This document shows, piece by piece, positions 38,773 through 48,261 of a DNA stretch of 64,000 bases (positions within the stretch are counted from its first letter, which is position 1; each line of letters begins with the position of its first letter). Source of the stretch: an uncultured Granulosicoccaceae bacterium. GTDB taxonomy: Bacteria > Pseudomonadota > Gammaproteobacteria > Granulosicoccales > Granulosicoccaceae. Where the stretch lies: contig CALHNS010000019.1 in assembly GCA_938035125.1 (NCBI GenBank), positions 62,001-126,000 on the forward strand, in the 5' to 3' direction. The position numbers and the translations under genes are program-made. The notes beneath the pieces are model-generated. The model had not been told where the DNA came from. It worked only from the letters and a program-made list of their open reading frames with translations, and did not search any database.

Positions 38773-41700
38773 ATGTATTTTTTATCGAATCATTTTTTTC
38801 AACAAGCGAGAAATTGCCTGCACGTGCTACTGTGCACGTTTGCGATTACTCTATCGCTTGTTGGAACCTATGTTTCGGCAGCAACCGCCCCAGGCACGCT
38901 CATTCACAATCGGGCGGAAATCATCTATTTTGATACGGGCACAGGTTCCATCATTCGCACCCAATCGAATAATTCCACAGTAGAAGTCGCAAGAGTTTTT
39001 CGCGCAAAAATTGAAGGCCCATCAACCCATATTGCACACGCTGCAAAATTCCTTGGCCTACCTTTTCGAATTCAAAATACCGGTAATGCGGCAGATTCTT
39101 TTTCTCTTAATGTTGAAAATCTAACAGGTGACTCTGGTGATGTTCAAAGCCTTTTCTTAATTCACGATATAAACGGCAACGGTATCGCCGATGCGGGCGA
39201 ACCCGTAATTTCTGAAACCCCGCGAATAGAACCTGGCAATATTATCGAACTGGTGGTGGCTGGAAATATTCCTTCCACCGCGATCGTTGACGAACAATAT
39301 CAAGTTGGCGTATCAGCTGTAGGAAATAACGCCAATCAGCCACTGAACGCTACCACAACGATCACAATCGTTGATGGTGCTTTTATAAGCCTGACTAAAA
39401 GTTCAGAATCAGAATGCTCGGTTCCTACACCGCCCAACACGGACATCAATTATCGTATTGATTTTACGAACAGTGGTAACCGAGAACCTGAATCGCAAAC
39501 GGTGTTAATCGATGGAATTCTGCGAACCGGTGTGCTCATCCGAGACAATATTCCTGCAGGCACACAGCTTCTACCCAATCAGAATATTTCGTTTGCTCCT
39601 ATCCAAGGCCTGCCCATTGTTTTAGAAAACGTATCTGAATCACAATGGTTAAGCTATTCTGCGTGGGATCGCGCTCGCCCTGCCGCAAGCTTCGGACTAT
39701 TCGTACCTGCTGAAAATATGGCGCCCGGGCAAAGTGGTAACTTTTTGTTCTCGCTTCGCGTTATTGATTTGGAATTACCCAACGCGTTGGTTGAAAACAT
39801 CGCAGGCGTCGATATCGATGGGGACGGCCAATTTGATTTTGAATCTAATGCGGTGTGTAATCTAATCGATGAGACCGAACCAGATCTTGGTGCTGCAATT
39901 GATGCCACTGATGCAACCCTCAGTTTTCAACGCCCTTCACCAGAGCTGCAACGTCAAAATAGTACCCCTGATTTTTTCAATGAAGAACACTTTGTTGAAT
40001 CAGGCAGCTTTCGAATCAATTCAGGTTCCACCTCTTATCAGCCCATACGTGATGGACTGTACTTAGAACTTAGAACCACGGGCTTACCCCCAGGCACCAT
40101 TATCGGCACCGATAGCCGCGGTGCATCCTACGTGCTAGTCACCCTAGAATCAGAATTAACTGGTGACACACTGCAAGTGGTGATGTTAGAAACAGAACCC
40201 GAATCGGGAATCTTTCGAAACATTCGCCCTATTGGTTTGAGTTTAAACGATAGCGGTAACGGGCAAATTTGCCCGGGGGGTGACCGTATTGGCGAATTGG
40301 CTATAGGCTATGAAATCGATGCACCTGAATGTGTGTTAACCAGTGCATCCAACGATGTAATACGCGCTATTTTAGTTGATGGAAACCAAAATGCCGACAT
40401 CATCCTTACCGCATCCGTTGTTGTGTCCCCAACAGCGATTGTGTTTGATGCATTCACTCGTAACCCAGTTCCTGGTGCACGCGTATCGATTCGCCAAGGT
40501 GGCGCACCCGCAGCAGCGAGTGCGGGAATTTTCGATGATGGAGAAGACTCACCTATCGTTCCAGATATCATTACTAACGATCCATTAGTCGCCATCACCA
40601 ACGCACAAGGTGAATACGAAATCCCTCCTCTATTGCCTGGCGATGGGTATTATTTATTTGTTGAACCCCCTGAAAATTTCATTTTCCCATCACAAGTAGC
40701 ACCTGAAGATTTAATTGGTTTACAAGTTACACCCGCTTCTTACGGCCCCCTAGGAGTGGGTGAAAGCAGCGGTGTTTTTTCAATTAGAGAAGGCGATGCC
40801 ACACCCATTGGTGATATCCCTCTTGACCCCGCCGATTCAAGTAACCGCCTATCAATTGAAAAACGTGCACTGCAAGTAGAGGTTGAGCCAGGTGATGTTG
40901 TTGGGTACACCGTTACCGTCACCAATCGCACCGATGAAGAACAATTTAATGTGCGTGTGGGTGATCGAGTGCCATTTGGTTTTAAGCTTATTTCTGGCAC
41001 CACACGAGTAGACAACGAACCCGCAGCTGAGCCATTAGGTACGCCAGGTTATGAACTGGATTTTCCTTTAGGTACGTTACTTGGCGGTGAATCGCGCGAA
41101 CTAACCTACGTGCTCGAAGCAACAGCAGGTTCTATTGACGGGGACGGTATTAACAAGGCACGTGCAAGCGCTAGAACCAATACCGGTGTGATTCTGCGTT
41201 CAGCCGAAAGCCGTGCTCGTGTTCGAATCAACCGAGACAGCGCATTATCCGATAGAGCCGCACTGTTTGGAAAAGTGTATATCGATTCTGATTGCAACAA
41301 CATACAAAACGATGCCGAATGGCCCATTGGTGGTGTTCGACTGTATTTAGATGATGGTTCTTTCGCCATCACTGATGAAAACGGGCAATACAGCCTGTAC
41401 GGATTGGAACCGGGAACCCGTGTACTACGTGCCGACCCATTAACGGTACCAGAAGGGTTAACATTCAAACCATTAGACAATGCCAACGCCGCAGTGGGCG
41501 ATAGTCGATTTGTTCACTTAAGCCCAGGTGACTTTCATCGTGCTGATTTCGCAGCTACCTGTCCTGTAGCCAATATAGAAAAAGTGTTTGAAGAGATTCG
41601 CGCACGTAATGCAACGATTGATGGCAGCTGGTTGTTAGAAGAAGCCGAGCGCTTTTCACCCAATAACGATACACAAGACACCGCAAATCGGGGTCTACCC

Positions 41701-44700
41701 AACATCAACGCCGCTGATATTGACGGTGATTTATCAAACGGTATTTTAAACGGCCCAGACACGGGCCGAACGCGTTCAGAAAAGCGCATTGAAGATAAAG
41801 AAGAAGCAGAATTAGAAAACCAGAAAAAATTGATTCCAGCGGTGGCGCCAAAAGCGCCATTACTCGATCCTAAAACAGCCGTTGCAACTATTACCAATGA
41901 GCAGGCGAAATTAGGCACGTGGTTGTGGCCTGAAAGCGACACTAGCCTGGACGGCCGATTCATTGCTGTTATCCGAGCCGGTATCGACCCTACCTTGTTT
42001 GTTAACGGCGAAGCCATAGCAGATACTCAAATTGGTGAACGTATAGAAAACCGACGCGAAAGTGCGCAAGTGGTTGCCTGGTATGGCGTGCAACTAAGCC
42101 CTGGCTTAAATCGGGTTGAAATTCGCGGAACCGATACGTTCGGCAATACCCGAGTATTGGCTGAAAACGAATTCAAACGACCCGCACAAGGCACACGAAT
42201 GGTGCTGCGCGCAAAAACCGATACCTTATCGGCAGACGGTGGCAGAAGCGTATTGCCAATTGAAATCAATATCCTTGATGACAACGGCTACCCAGCGCAA
42301 GGGGTGCATTTCGTTACCTTAGATGCAGGCAGTAACAGCGGCGGATGGCTTGAAGATGATTTACAAGCTTCAGAAGATGGTCAACAAATTCGTGTGGATG
42401 AAGGACGAGCAACCGCGCACCTAAAAAGCTCTGACTACACCGGCACCGTAACAGTGAGCGCAAGCGCTAATGATATGAACGCCAAACTGCGTGTATTTCA
42501 AATTGCCACGCTTCGTCCTTTATTCGGTGTGGGCGTATTGGAATTAAACCTTGGCGCCACCGAATTATCCAGCGACGGTCTAACCCCAACAGCCCACGCA
42601 GATGGAGCAGAAGACGGTACTGAAATAGATGGTCGAATTTCGATGTTTCTTAAAGGCCAGATTCGTGGCAATACTCACTTAACGTTATCGTATGACAGCG
42701 ATAAAACACGTGATACGGATTTGCTACGAGACATTGAACCCGGTGCTCATTACCCAATACATGGGGATGCATCGATTCGTGGTTATGAGGGTCAAAGCCG
42801 CAGTAAGCTTTACGCAAAACTTGAACGTGGGAAAAACAGCATTCTGTGGGGTGACTACGTTACCGATGTAGACGGAGAGATCGATAATCTGGCGCGCCAA
42901 CAACGTGTTCTTACAGGTTTCAACAGTCGTTACGACACAGGCCGAGCAAGCTTTCAAGTCTATGCGGCAATGGCAGAAGAAGGTCGTCGTTTCGAGGAAA
43001 TTCCTGGCAACGGCACAGCCCTACTGTATCAACTGCAAGGCGCACCCATCATCGCTAACAGCGAATTGGTGGAAATCATCGTGCGTGATAGAGAAAATCC
43101 TGGGCTAGTCATCTCTCAAACGCGTTTGGTTCGTTTCGGTGATTACACCATCGATTCCATTAGTGGTGAACTATCGTTTGCCGATGTGATTCCAAGTTTC
43201 GATGACGAGCTCAATCCAATTTTTCTACGCGTTACCTACGATCAAGAAAATGGCGGCGAAGAACATTTAGTTGCAGGCGCACGAGCACACTTCAATATCA
43301 CCGATTCACTAACCGCTGGCGCAAGCTTTTCAGATGACAGCGCCCCCATTGATGGAGGATCTTTAGGTGGTGGTTACCTAGCGTGGCGCCCAAGCGACAA
43401 CACAACCGTTTCAGCCAGTGCTGCCCGTGCAACCCATAATAATGGCGACCAGGCTGGCAACGCTCAACGTTTAAGCATTGAACAACGCTGGGGATCAAGC
43501 AACCAACGCACAACATCGATTGTGGCCGCAAACGCTGACGCAGGTTTTAACACAGCCGATGCCGGCATCGGTGCAGGCAGACGTGAAGTACGATTAGAAC
43601 ATCGTGAACGCTTCTCCTCAACTTTACGAGGAGAGATTGAAGGCACATTAAGCGAATCAACCGAATCTGATGAGCTTCGTAGCACCTTCGGCGGCACCTT
43701 AACCAAGTCTTATAGAAACTGGACACTACGCGGTGGCGCTCGTCGCATTCGTCAACGCACGAGCGGTACAAGCGATGAATTTACCACAGCCATCGTGGGT
43801 GCAGAACGACGCTTTACTGTCGGTGGCAGAAACGCATCAGCGGATATCGAATACGAACAAGATGCCACAGAAGCTGCACGCAATCGCGTTAGTTTAGGTA
43901 CAAGAATTCAATTACGAGATCATTTGCAACTGAATGCACGTTATGAACGCGAAAGCGGCATATATGATTTTTCAAGTGGTGGCACTCAGAGCACCAATGA
44001 ATCCTTCATTGCAGGCTTAGAATCGGATGCCATAAAAAATACGCGCCTGTATTCAGAGTATCGAATGCGCGGTGGCATCGGTGGTCGCGATCTAGCAACC
44101 GCTAGCGGCATTCGAGGTAACTATGAAGTAGCCAATGGTTTGAAAGTATCCCCTGCTCTTGAGGTGGTGAATTCCATCGCAGGTGATGACAGCGGTGATG
44201 GTGTGGCTATATCGGTAGGTGTTTCTGATACCAGAAACCCCAACGTTCGCGCATCAGCCCAAGCTGAATACCGCATGGGCAGAGATTCAGACCTGATTGG
44301 TTTACGCGCCAACTACGCGGCTCGTTTAAATTTAGATTGGACGGCAATTGCTAGCGAAGATTTTCGCTTAACCGACCCTGATGAAGGCCAAGTGGAAACG
44401 CGCCATGCCCTTACCTTAGGTTTAGCACGCAGGCCTCGTTTGAACAACCGACATCATATGTTGTTTCAATATCAATGGAAAGTTGATCGAGCCGACGGAG
44501 AAACCTTAGATCGTGATACCCACGTATTGTCTACCCATCAAAATTTTCAGCTGGGTGCGGGTGTCACATTGGCTGGGCGATTGGGCGGTAAGCAACAAAC
44601 GAATTTCTTAATTGATAGAGACTTTAAATCAGCCGCATACTTAGCCGATATCAGAGTCATTATGGATTTGTCCAGACGCTGGACGGTCGATTTACGCACA

Positions 44701-44922
44701 GGAATACTGGCTACAGGTTCTGGTGAAAGCATTCGGCACTCATTCGGTGCGGGTGTCTCCTATCTTGTCGATCGCAACCTGGAATTACACCTAGGTTACA
44801 ACACCACAGGTTTTCGTGATGAAGACTTAGATGGTGAAGGTTATAACGCTCATGGCGTGCGTTTTGGCATTCGCTACAAATTTAATGAAAACTTGTTCCA
44901 TTGGTTAAATGCGCCCAAGTAA
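38773..44922 (+). CDS. giant outer-membrane protein: Ig/DUF11 modules fused to a C-terminal barrel
   Basis: A 2049-residue protein. After a signal peptide (ending V-S-A-A) it has the N-terminal module shared with the 35634 and 45550 proteins, including the calcium-like DINGNGIADAGE. Next come a carboxypeptidase-regulatory-like domain (about 552-640), a DUF11 module (about 693-820; VGYTVTVTNRTDEEQ), an SdrD-B-like domain (about 832-920; KVYIDSDCNNIQNDAE), a charged linker, and a big-Ig-like domain (about 1145-1235). The last 750 or so residues, from GAHYPIHGDASIRGYEG, alternate polar and hydrophobic residues as in outer-membrane barrels. It ends FGIRYKFNENLFHWLNAPK. A GTG one codon upstream (38770) is an alternative start. 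It could anchor or export the neighbouring DUF11 proteins. Confidence 0.88.
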   Translation: MYFLSNHFFQQARNCLHVLLCTFAITLSLVGTYVSAATAPGTLIHNRAEIIYFDTGTGSIIRTQSNNSTVEVARVFRAKIEGPSTHIAHAAKFLGLPFRIQNTGNAADSFSLNVENLTGDSGDVQSLFLIHDINGNGIADAGEPVISETPRIEPGNIIELVVAGNIPSTAIVDEQYQVGVSAVGNNANQPLNATTTITIVDGAFISLTKSSESECSVPTPPNTDINYRIDFTNSGNREPESQTVLIDGILRTGVLIRDNIPAGTQLLPNQNISFAPIQGLPIVLENVSESQWLSYSAWDRARPAASFGLFVPAENMAPGQSGNFLFSLRVIDLELPNALVENIAGVDIDGDGQFDFESNAVCNLIDETEPDLGAAIDATDATLSFQRPSPELQRQNSTPDFFNEEHFVESGSFRINSGSTSYQPIRDGLYLELRTTGLPPGTIIGTDSRGASYVLVTLESELTGDTLQVVMLETEPESGIFRNIRPIGLSLNDSGNGQICPGGDRIGELAIGYEIDAPECVLTSASNDVIRAILVDGNQNADIILTASVVVSPTAIVFDAFTRNPVPGARVSIRQGGAPAAASAGIFDDGEDSPIVPDIITNDPLVAITNAQGEYEIPPLLPGDGYYLFVEPPENFIFPSQVAPEDLIGLQVTPASYGPLGVGESSGVFSIREGDATPIGDIPLDPADSSNRLSIEKRALQVEVEPGDVVGYTVTVTNRTDEEQFNVRVGDRVPFGFKLISGTTRVDNEPAAEPLGTPGYELDFPLGTLLGGESRELTYVLEATAGSIDGDGINKARASARTNTGVILRSAESRARVRINRDSALSDRAALFGKVYIDSDCNNIQNDAEWPIGGVRLYLDDGSFAITDENGQYSLYGLEPGTRVLRADPLTVPEGLTFKPLDNANAAVGDSRFVHLSPGDFHRADFAATCPVANIEKVFEEIRARNATIDGSWLLEEAERFSPNNDTQDTANRGLPNINAADIDGDLSNGILNGPDTGRTRSEKRIEDKEEAELENQKKLIPAVAPKAPLLDPKTAVATITNEQAKLGTWLWPESDTSLDGRFIAVIRAGIDPTLFVNGEAIADTQIGERIENRRESAQVVAWYGVQLSPGLNRVEIRGTDTFGNTRVLAENEFKRPAQGTRMVLRAKTDTLSADGGRSVLPIEINILDDNGYPAQGVHFVTLDAGSNSGGWLEDDLQASEDGQQIRVDEGRATAHLKSSDYTGTVTVSASANDMNAKLRVFQIATLRPLFGVGVLELNLGATELSSDGLTPTAHADGAEDGTEIDGRISMFLKGQIRGNTHLTLSYDSDKTRDTDLLRDIEPGAHYPIHGDASIRGYEGQSRSKLYAKLERGKNSILWGDYVTDVDGEIDNLARQQRVLTGFNSRYDTGRASFQVYAAMAEEGRRFEEIPGNGTALLYQLQGAPIIANSELVEIIVRDRENPGLVISQTRLVRFGDYTIDSISGELSFADVIPSFDDELNPIFLRVTYDQENGGEEHLVAGARAHFNITDSLTAGASFSDDSAPIDGGSLGGGYLAWRPSDNTTVSASAARATHNNGDQAGNAQRLSIEQRWGSSNQRTTSIVAANADAGFNTADAGIGAGRREVRLEHRERFSSTLRGEIEGTLSESTESDELRSTFGGTLTKSYRNWTLRGGARRIRQRTSGTSDEFTTAIVGAERRFTVGGRNASADIEYEQDATEAARNRVSLGTRIQLRDHLQLNARYERESGIYDFSSGGTQSTNESFIAGLESDAIKNTRLYSEYRMRGGIGGRDLATASGIRGNYEVANGLKVSPALEVVNSIAGDDSGDGVAISVGVSDTRNPNVRASAQAEYRMGRDSDLIGLRANYAARLNLDWTAIASEDFRLTDPDEGQVETRHALTLGLARRPRLNNRHHMLFQYQWKVDRADGETLDRDTHVLSTHQNFQLGAGVTLAGRLGGKQQTNFLIDRDFKSAAYLADIRVIMDLSRRWTVDLRTGILATGSGESIRHSFGAGVSYLVDRNLELHLGYNTTGFRDEDLDGEGYNAHGVRFGIRYKFNENLFHWLNAPK

Positions 44923-44940
44923 TCATCAGGATATAAAACG

Positions 44941-45546
44941 ATGAACATCAATCAATCAATACAGGCCATAAGAGACCTTTGCAGATTCTCAATAGTTGCT
45001 GCAACGTCGCTGCTACTGATTGGGTGCGTGACAACCGAAGAGCTTTATGCAGAATACGACGATCAAGCTTGCCGGGTTAGCTTAGTTAAAACCACATCAG
45101 GCCACACTGTTGTTAAAGAATTGGTATCTGATCGATCAATGGCATGGGAACCTTCGGTTCTTTTCGCTTTAGGTAAAGATAACTTAGGTGAGAACCAAAA
45201 GCGACGCTTAGATCAAGATGTTGCTGTACTTAAACGATACCCAGAACTACGCGTAAGTGTGCGAGGCTATGCCGACGCCTCAGGCACCGCACTCTTTAAT
45301 CGTGATCTTGCGGCACGTCGCGCCGCTAAAGTAGCAAGTTATTTAGTTAAATCAGGCATTGATCGTGACCGCGTGCAACAAACCTCGCTAGGAGAAGGCA
45401 TGCCCATAAAGCAAGCTGAAGCTGAAGCTGCGGTACCGGTTAATCGTCGTGTGGAATTGGTTCTCATGGATGTCAATAGCAATTTAGTGCGGTATCAGGT
45501 AAACCCTGAAGAGCCACCTATCAGCGCAGCCACAGAGGAAGAATAA
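44941..45546 (+). CDS. OmpA-family peptidoglycan-binding lipoprotein
   Basis: A 201-residue lipoprotein (lipobox L-I-G-C, Cys29) with a C-terminal OmpA-like domain (about residues 75-175). The peptidoglycan contact motif NRDLAARRAAKVASYLV and NRRVELVLMD are intact. It should sit in the outer membrane and bind peptidoglycan, anchoring or stabilising the barrel encoded 18 bp upstream. Its stop is three bases before the GTG of the next gene, so the three downstream genes appear co-translated. A function outside this operon (as a general Pal-like protein) is less likely given the context. Confidence 0.92.
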   Translation: MNINQSIQAIRDLCRFSIVAATSLLLIGCVTTEELYAEYDDQACRVSLVKTTSGHTVVKELVSDRSMAWEPSVLFALGKDNLGENQKRRLDQDVAVLKRYPELRVSVRGYADASGTALFNRDLAARRAAKVASYLVKSGIDRDRVQQTSLGEGMPIKQAEAEAAVPVNRRVELVLMDVNSNLVRYQVNPEEPPISAATEEE

Positions 45547-45549
45547 ACT

Positions 45550-48234
45550 GTGAACTCGCTAGATATAGAATTCAAGCGAACGGGTGCAGCCCAAATCGTG
45601 CAAACGTTAATATTCACTTTGGTGGCGTTTGTTGTGCTGATCGCAGCGATTAACACAGCTTTCGCAGCCACGCCTGCAGGCAGCTTAATACGCAACCAAG
45701 CCAGCGCTACCTACGTTACAGATGATGGCGTAGAGCAATTCGCCACATCGAATATCGTTGAAACGGTGGTTCGTCAGGCTGCCGGTGTGGAACTTGCCCA
45801 AAGTCAAAATAAACTCGTTGGCCCCAGCGGCACGATTATTTTCCCACACGTGGTGACTAATTCAGGCAACGGCCCCGATTCATTTTTATTGGATACCACG
45901 CAACTTGGCGGTGATGATTTTGATTTCGTTGGCGTAACTCTTTTCGCAGATTACGATCAAAATGGGATCGCCGACGATTCCATTCCCATCACAGCCTCAC
46001 CAGTTTTAGCAGCAGAGGATTCTTTTTCGTTTGTGGCTGTTGCCAACGTTCCTGCTGGGTTGTCCATCGGGCAATTTGCTGAAACGTCAATAACCGCAAC
46101 CAGTAGTTTCGATGCCTCTCAATCTACCTCGAATGTTGATCGAGGAACCATCACCAGCGGTGCAATTGTTGATGTATCAAAATCTATGAACGTAACCACA
46201 GGTGAATCCCCCAGTGGGCCTTACACCGTTACGTTGGACTATCACAACAGTGGTACAGCCGTAGCCAATAATGTGGCCTTGATTGATGCCTTACCCACCG
46301 GTATGAGTTACGTTCCAAATTCAGCCCGATGGAGTCTTGACGACACCATTGTGTTAACTGATTCTAACCCTAGCGATGCTCAAGGATCTGCCCCCAACAC
46401 CATTCAATTTTGCGCCTACAACGCAAGCTGTATCAACTTACCTGAAGCTACACGCGATGCCGATTCATTAAGTAGCAACCAAGTAACCGCTGTTATTGCG
46501 CAGGTTAATCCAGGTGATCGAGGCCGACTGAGCTTTAACGTAACCATCGACTCAGGTGTGGTAGCAGAAGATTTATTCAACGCAGCAGAATTTGAATACG
46601 ACGATAACGGAACTTTGGTAAGTCGCGTGGAAACGAACGTGGTAGCTTTTCGTGTATCACAAGCCACAGGCGTCGTTGCCAACGGTTCTACCACCAGCAA
46701 TATTGATGGCACAAACGAACCTGTAAACATTGTAACGGCTACTCAAGGTGCCACTGTTGATTTCGATAACGTTATTTGGAATACCGGTAACGATGTTGAT
46801 ATTATCGACATCATTGTTGATAACGACGGCGCAACTTTCCCTCAAGGCACCGGTTTACAATTGTACCGTGGTGATAGCAATACCCCTTTATTAGACAACA
46901 ACGGCAATGGCATTCCCGACACTGGTCCATTAGAACCCGGTGAGAGCTTTATCGTTGTGTTAAGAGCAACGCTTGCACCGGATGCGGTTGGTAACAACGG
47001 GGGGGCAGGGTTTCAAGTTACTAAAACCGCGCGCTCTTCCAACGACCCTAATGCCAGTAATAGCGTAACCGATCTTTTGAATTCCATCGGGCCCAGCGCG
47101 ATTGATCTAACCAATAGCGCTGCAGCAGGCACGACAGGCGCTTTAGGTGAAGGCGCTGGCGCAGAAAGCTCTGCTGTGCTGATGAATTCTGCCATTCCTG
47201 GTGAAACCACGCAATTCAGCCTGTTTGTAACCAATATTGGCAACACACCAGACCAATGGACATTGAACGCTAGCACAGACCCTACGTTTGCAACCACGGT
47301 ATTACCCGATGGTTGGAGCCTTGTGTTCACCAACGCGGATGGTTCAGAAACTCTAACCAACACAGGTTCATTAAGTGCAGGTAATTCAGTAGAAATCATG
47401 GCTGTTATCACGGTGCCAGAAGATCAGACTGATGTGGTTCAAAGCCTTTATTTTCAAGCCTTGTCTCCTGTTACCGGAAGCGCAGACATCATTCACGACA
47501 GCATAGAAGTGGTGAGCGCGCCAAGTTTACTTTTAGAACCGCCAGGCAACGCACAAGTAGAAGCAGGCAACGCCTTTGTGTATTCACACCGGATTGAAAA
47601 CAGCAGCAATGCAGCGGTTACCAACATTAATCTATCCACGTCTGACACTCTAGCCAGTTCAGGATGGACATCTATCTTGTATGAGGACACCAACAACGAT
47701 GGTATCTTTTCATCCGCCGATCAGCCCATCAATTCTTTAGCTAATTTACCTGCTGGTGAATCAGCTGTTTTGTTTGTTCGAGTGGTATCTCCTGCAAACG
47801 CTGCAGCCGGTGGGTTTAATGTAACCACCTTAACGGCATCGGCTAACGGTGGAAGTCTTAGTGTGTCGGTGGAAGATGTAACAACCATTGCATCAGGCGA
47901 CATTGCCATTACAAAAGAACAAGCACCGGATATTGGTTGCGATGGAACCCTTGATGGGCCTTACTCAGCCCAACCGTTTTTTATGGAGCCTGGCAACAAC
48001 TGCGTGCGTTATCGCTTAACCGCTACAAACGCTGGAATAGAACCGGTGTTCAATGCCATCATTGAAGATGCAACGCCGCCATTCACTGTTTATGAACCCA
48101 GCGCCGCGTGCTCAGCCACACCCTGTACTATTGTGGAACCTAACGCAGGCGGTACCGGTATTGTTTCAGGGGAAGTGGCATCGGTTGCGCCTGGGGAGAG
48201 TGTTGAATTAACGTTCGCTGTGGTCATTGAATGA
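45550..48234 (+). CDS. large secreted DUF11-repeat protein, paralogue of the 35634 protein
   Basis: An 894-residue exported protein starting at GTG, with AGAGGAAG upstream. The signal peptide ends near A-F-A (residue 39). The N-terminal module (AGSLIRNQASATYVTDDG) and the order of later repeats match the 1002-residue protein end to end. Both carry the same internal landmark (GNNGGAGFQVTK here, GDNGGAGFLATV there), a Cys-containing last domain (DIGCDGTLDG against DTDCDGTADS), and a C-terminus that stops at a beta strand (TFAVVIE against FSVRVE). Calcium-type loops occur (DNNGNGIPDTG, DTNNDGIFSSAD). It probably arose by duplication and flanks the barrel and OmpA genes on the other side. Confidence 0.87.
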   Translation: MNSLDIEFKRTGAAQIVQTLIFTLVAFVVLIAAINTAFAATPAGSLIRNQASATYVTDDGVEQFATSNIVETVVRQAAGVELAQSQNKLVGPSGTIIFPHVVTNSGNGPDSFLLDTTQLGGDDFDFVGVTLFADYDQNGIADDSIPITASPVLAAEDSFSFVAVANVPAGLSIGQFAETSITATSSFDASQSTSNVDRGTITSGAIVDVSKSMNVTTGESPSGPYTVTLDYHNSGTAVANNVALIDALPTGMSYVPNSARWSLDDTIVLTDSNPSDAQGSAPNTIQFCAYNASCINLPEATRDADSLSSNQVTAVIAQVNPGDRGRLSFNVTIDSGVVAEDLFNAAEFEYDDNGTLVSRVETNVVAFRVSQATGVVANGSTTSNIDGTNEPVNIVTATQGATVDFDNVIWNTGNDVDIIDIIVDNDGATFPQGTGLQLYRGDSNTPLLDNNGNGIPDTGPLEPGESFIVVLRATLAPDAVGNNGGAGFQVTKTARSSNDPNASNSVTDLLNSIGPSAIDLTNSAAAGTTGALGEGAGAESSAVLMNSAIPGETTQFSLFVTNIGNTPDQWTLNASTDPTFATTVLPDGWSLVFTNADGSETLTNTGSLSAGNSVEIMAVITVPEDQTDVVQSLYFQALSPVTGSADIIHDSIEVVSAPSLLLEPPGNAQVEAGNAFVYSHRIENSSNAAVTNINLSTSDTLASSGWTSILYEDTNNDGIFSSADQPINSLANLPAGESAVLFVRVVSPANAAAGGFNVTTLTASANGGSLSVSVEDVTTIASGDIAITKEQAPDIGCDGTLDGPYSAQPFFMEPGNNCVRYRLTATNAGIEPVFNAIIEDATPPFTVYEPSAACSATPCTIVEPNAGGTGIVSGEVASVAPGESVELTFAVVIE

Positions 48235-48261
48235 TTGGATACGGCTACAGTGCAGCTATGG

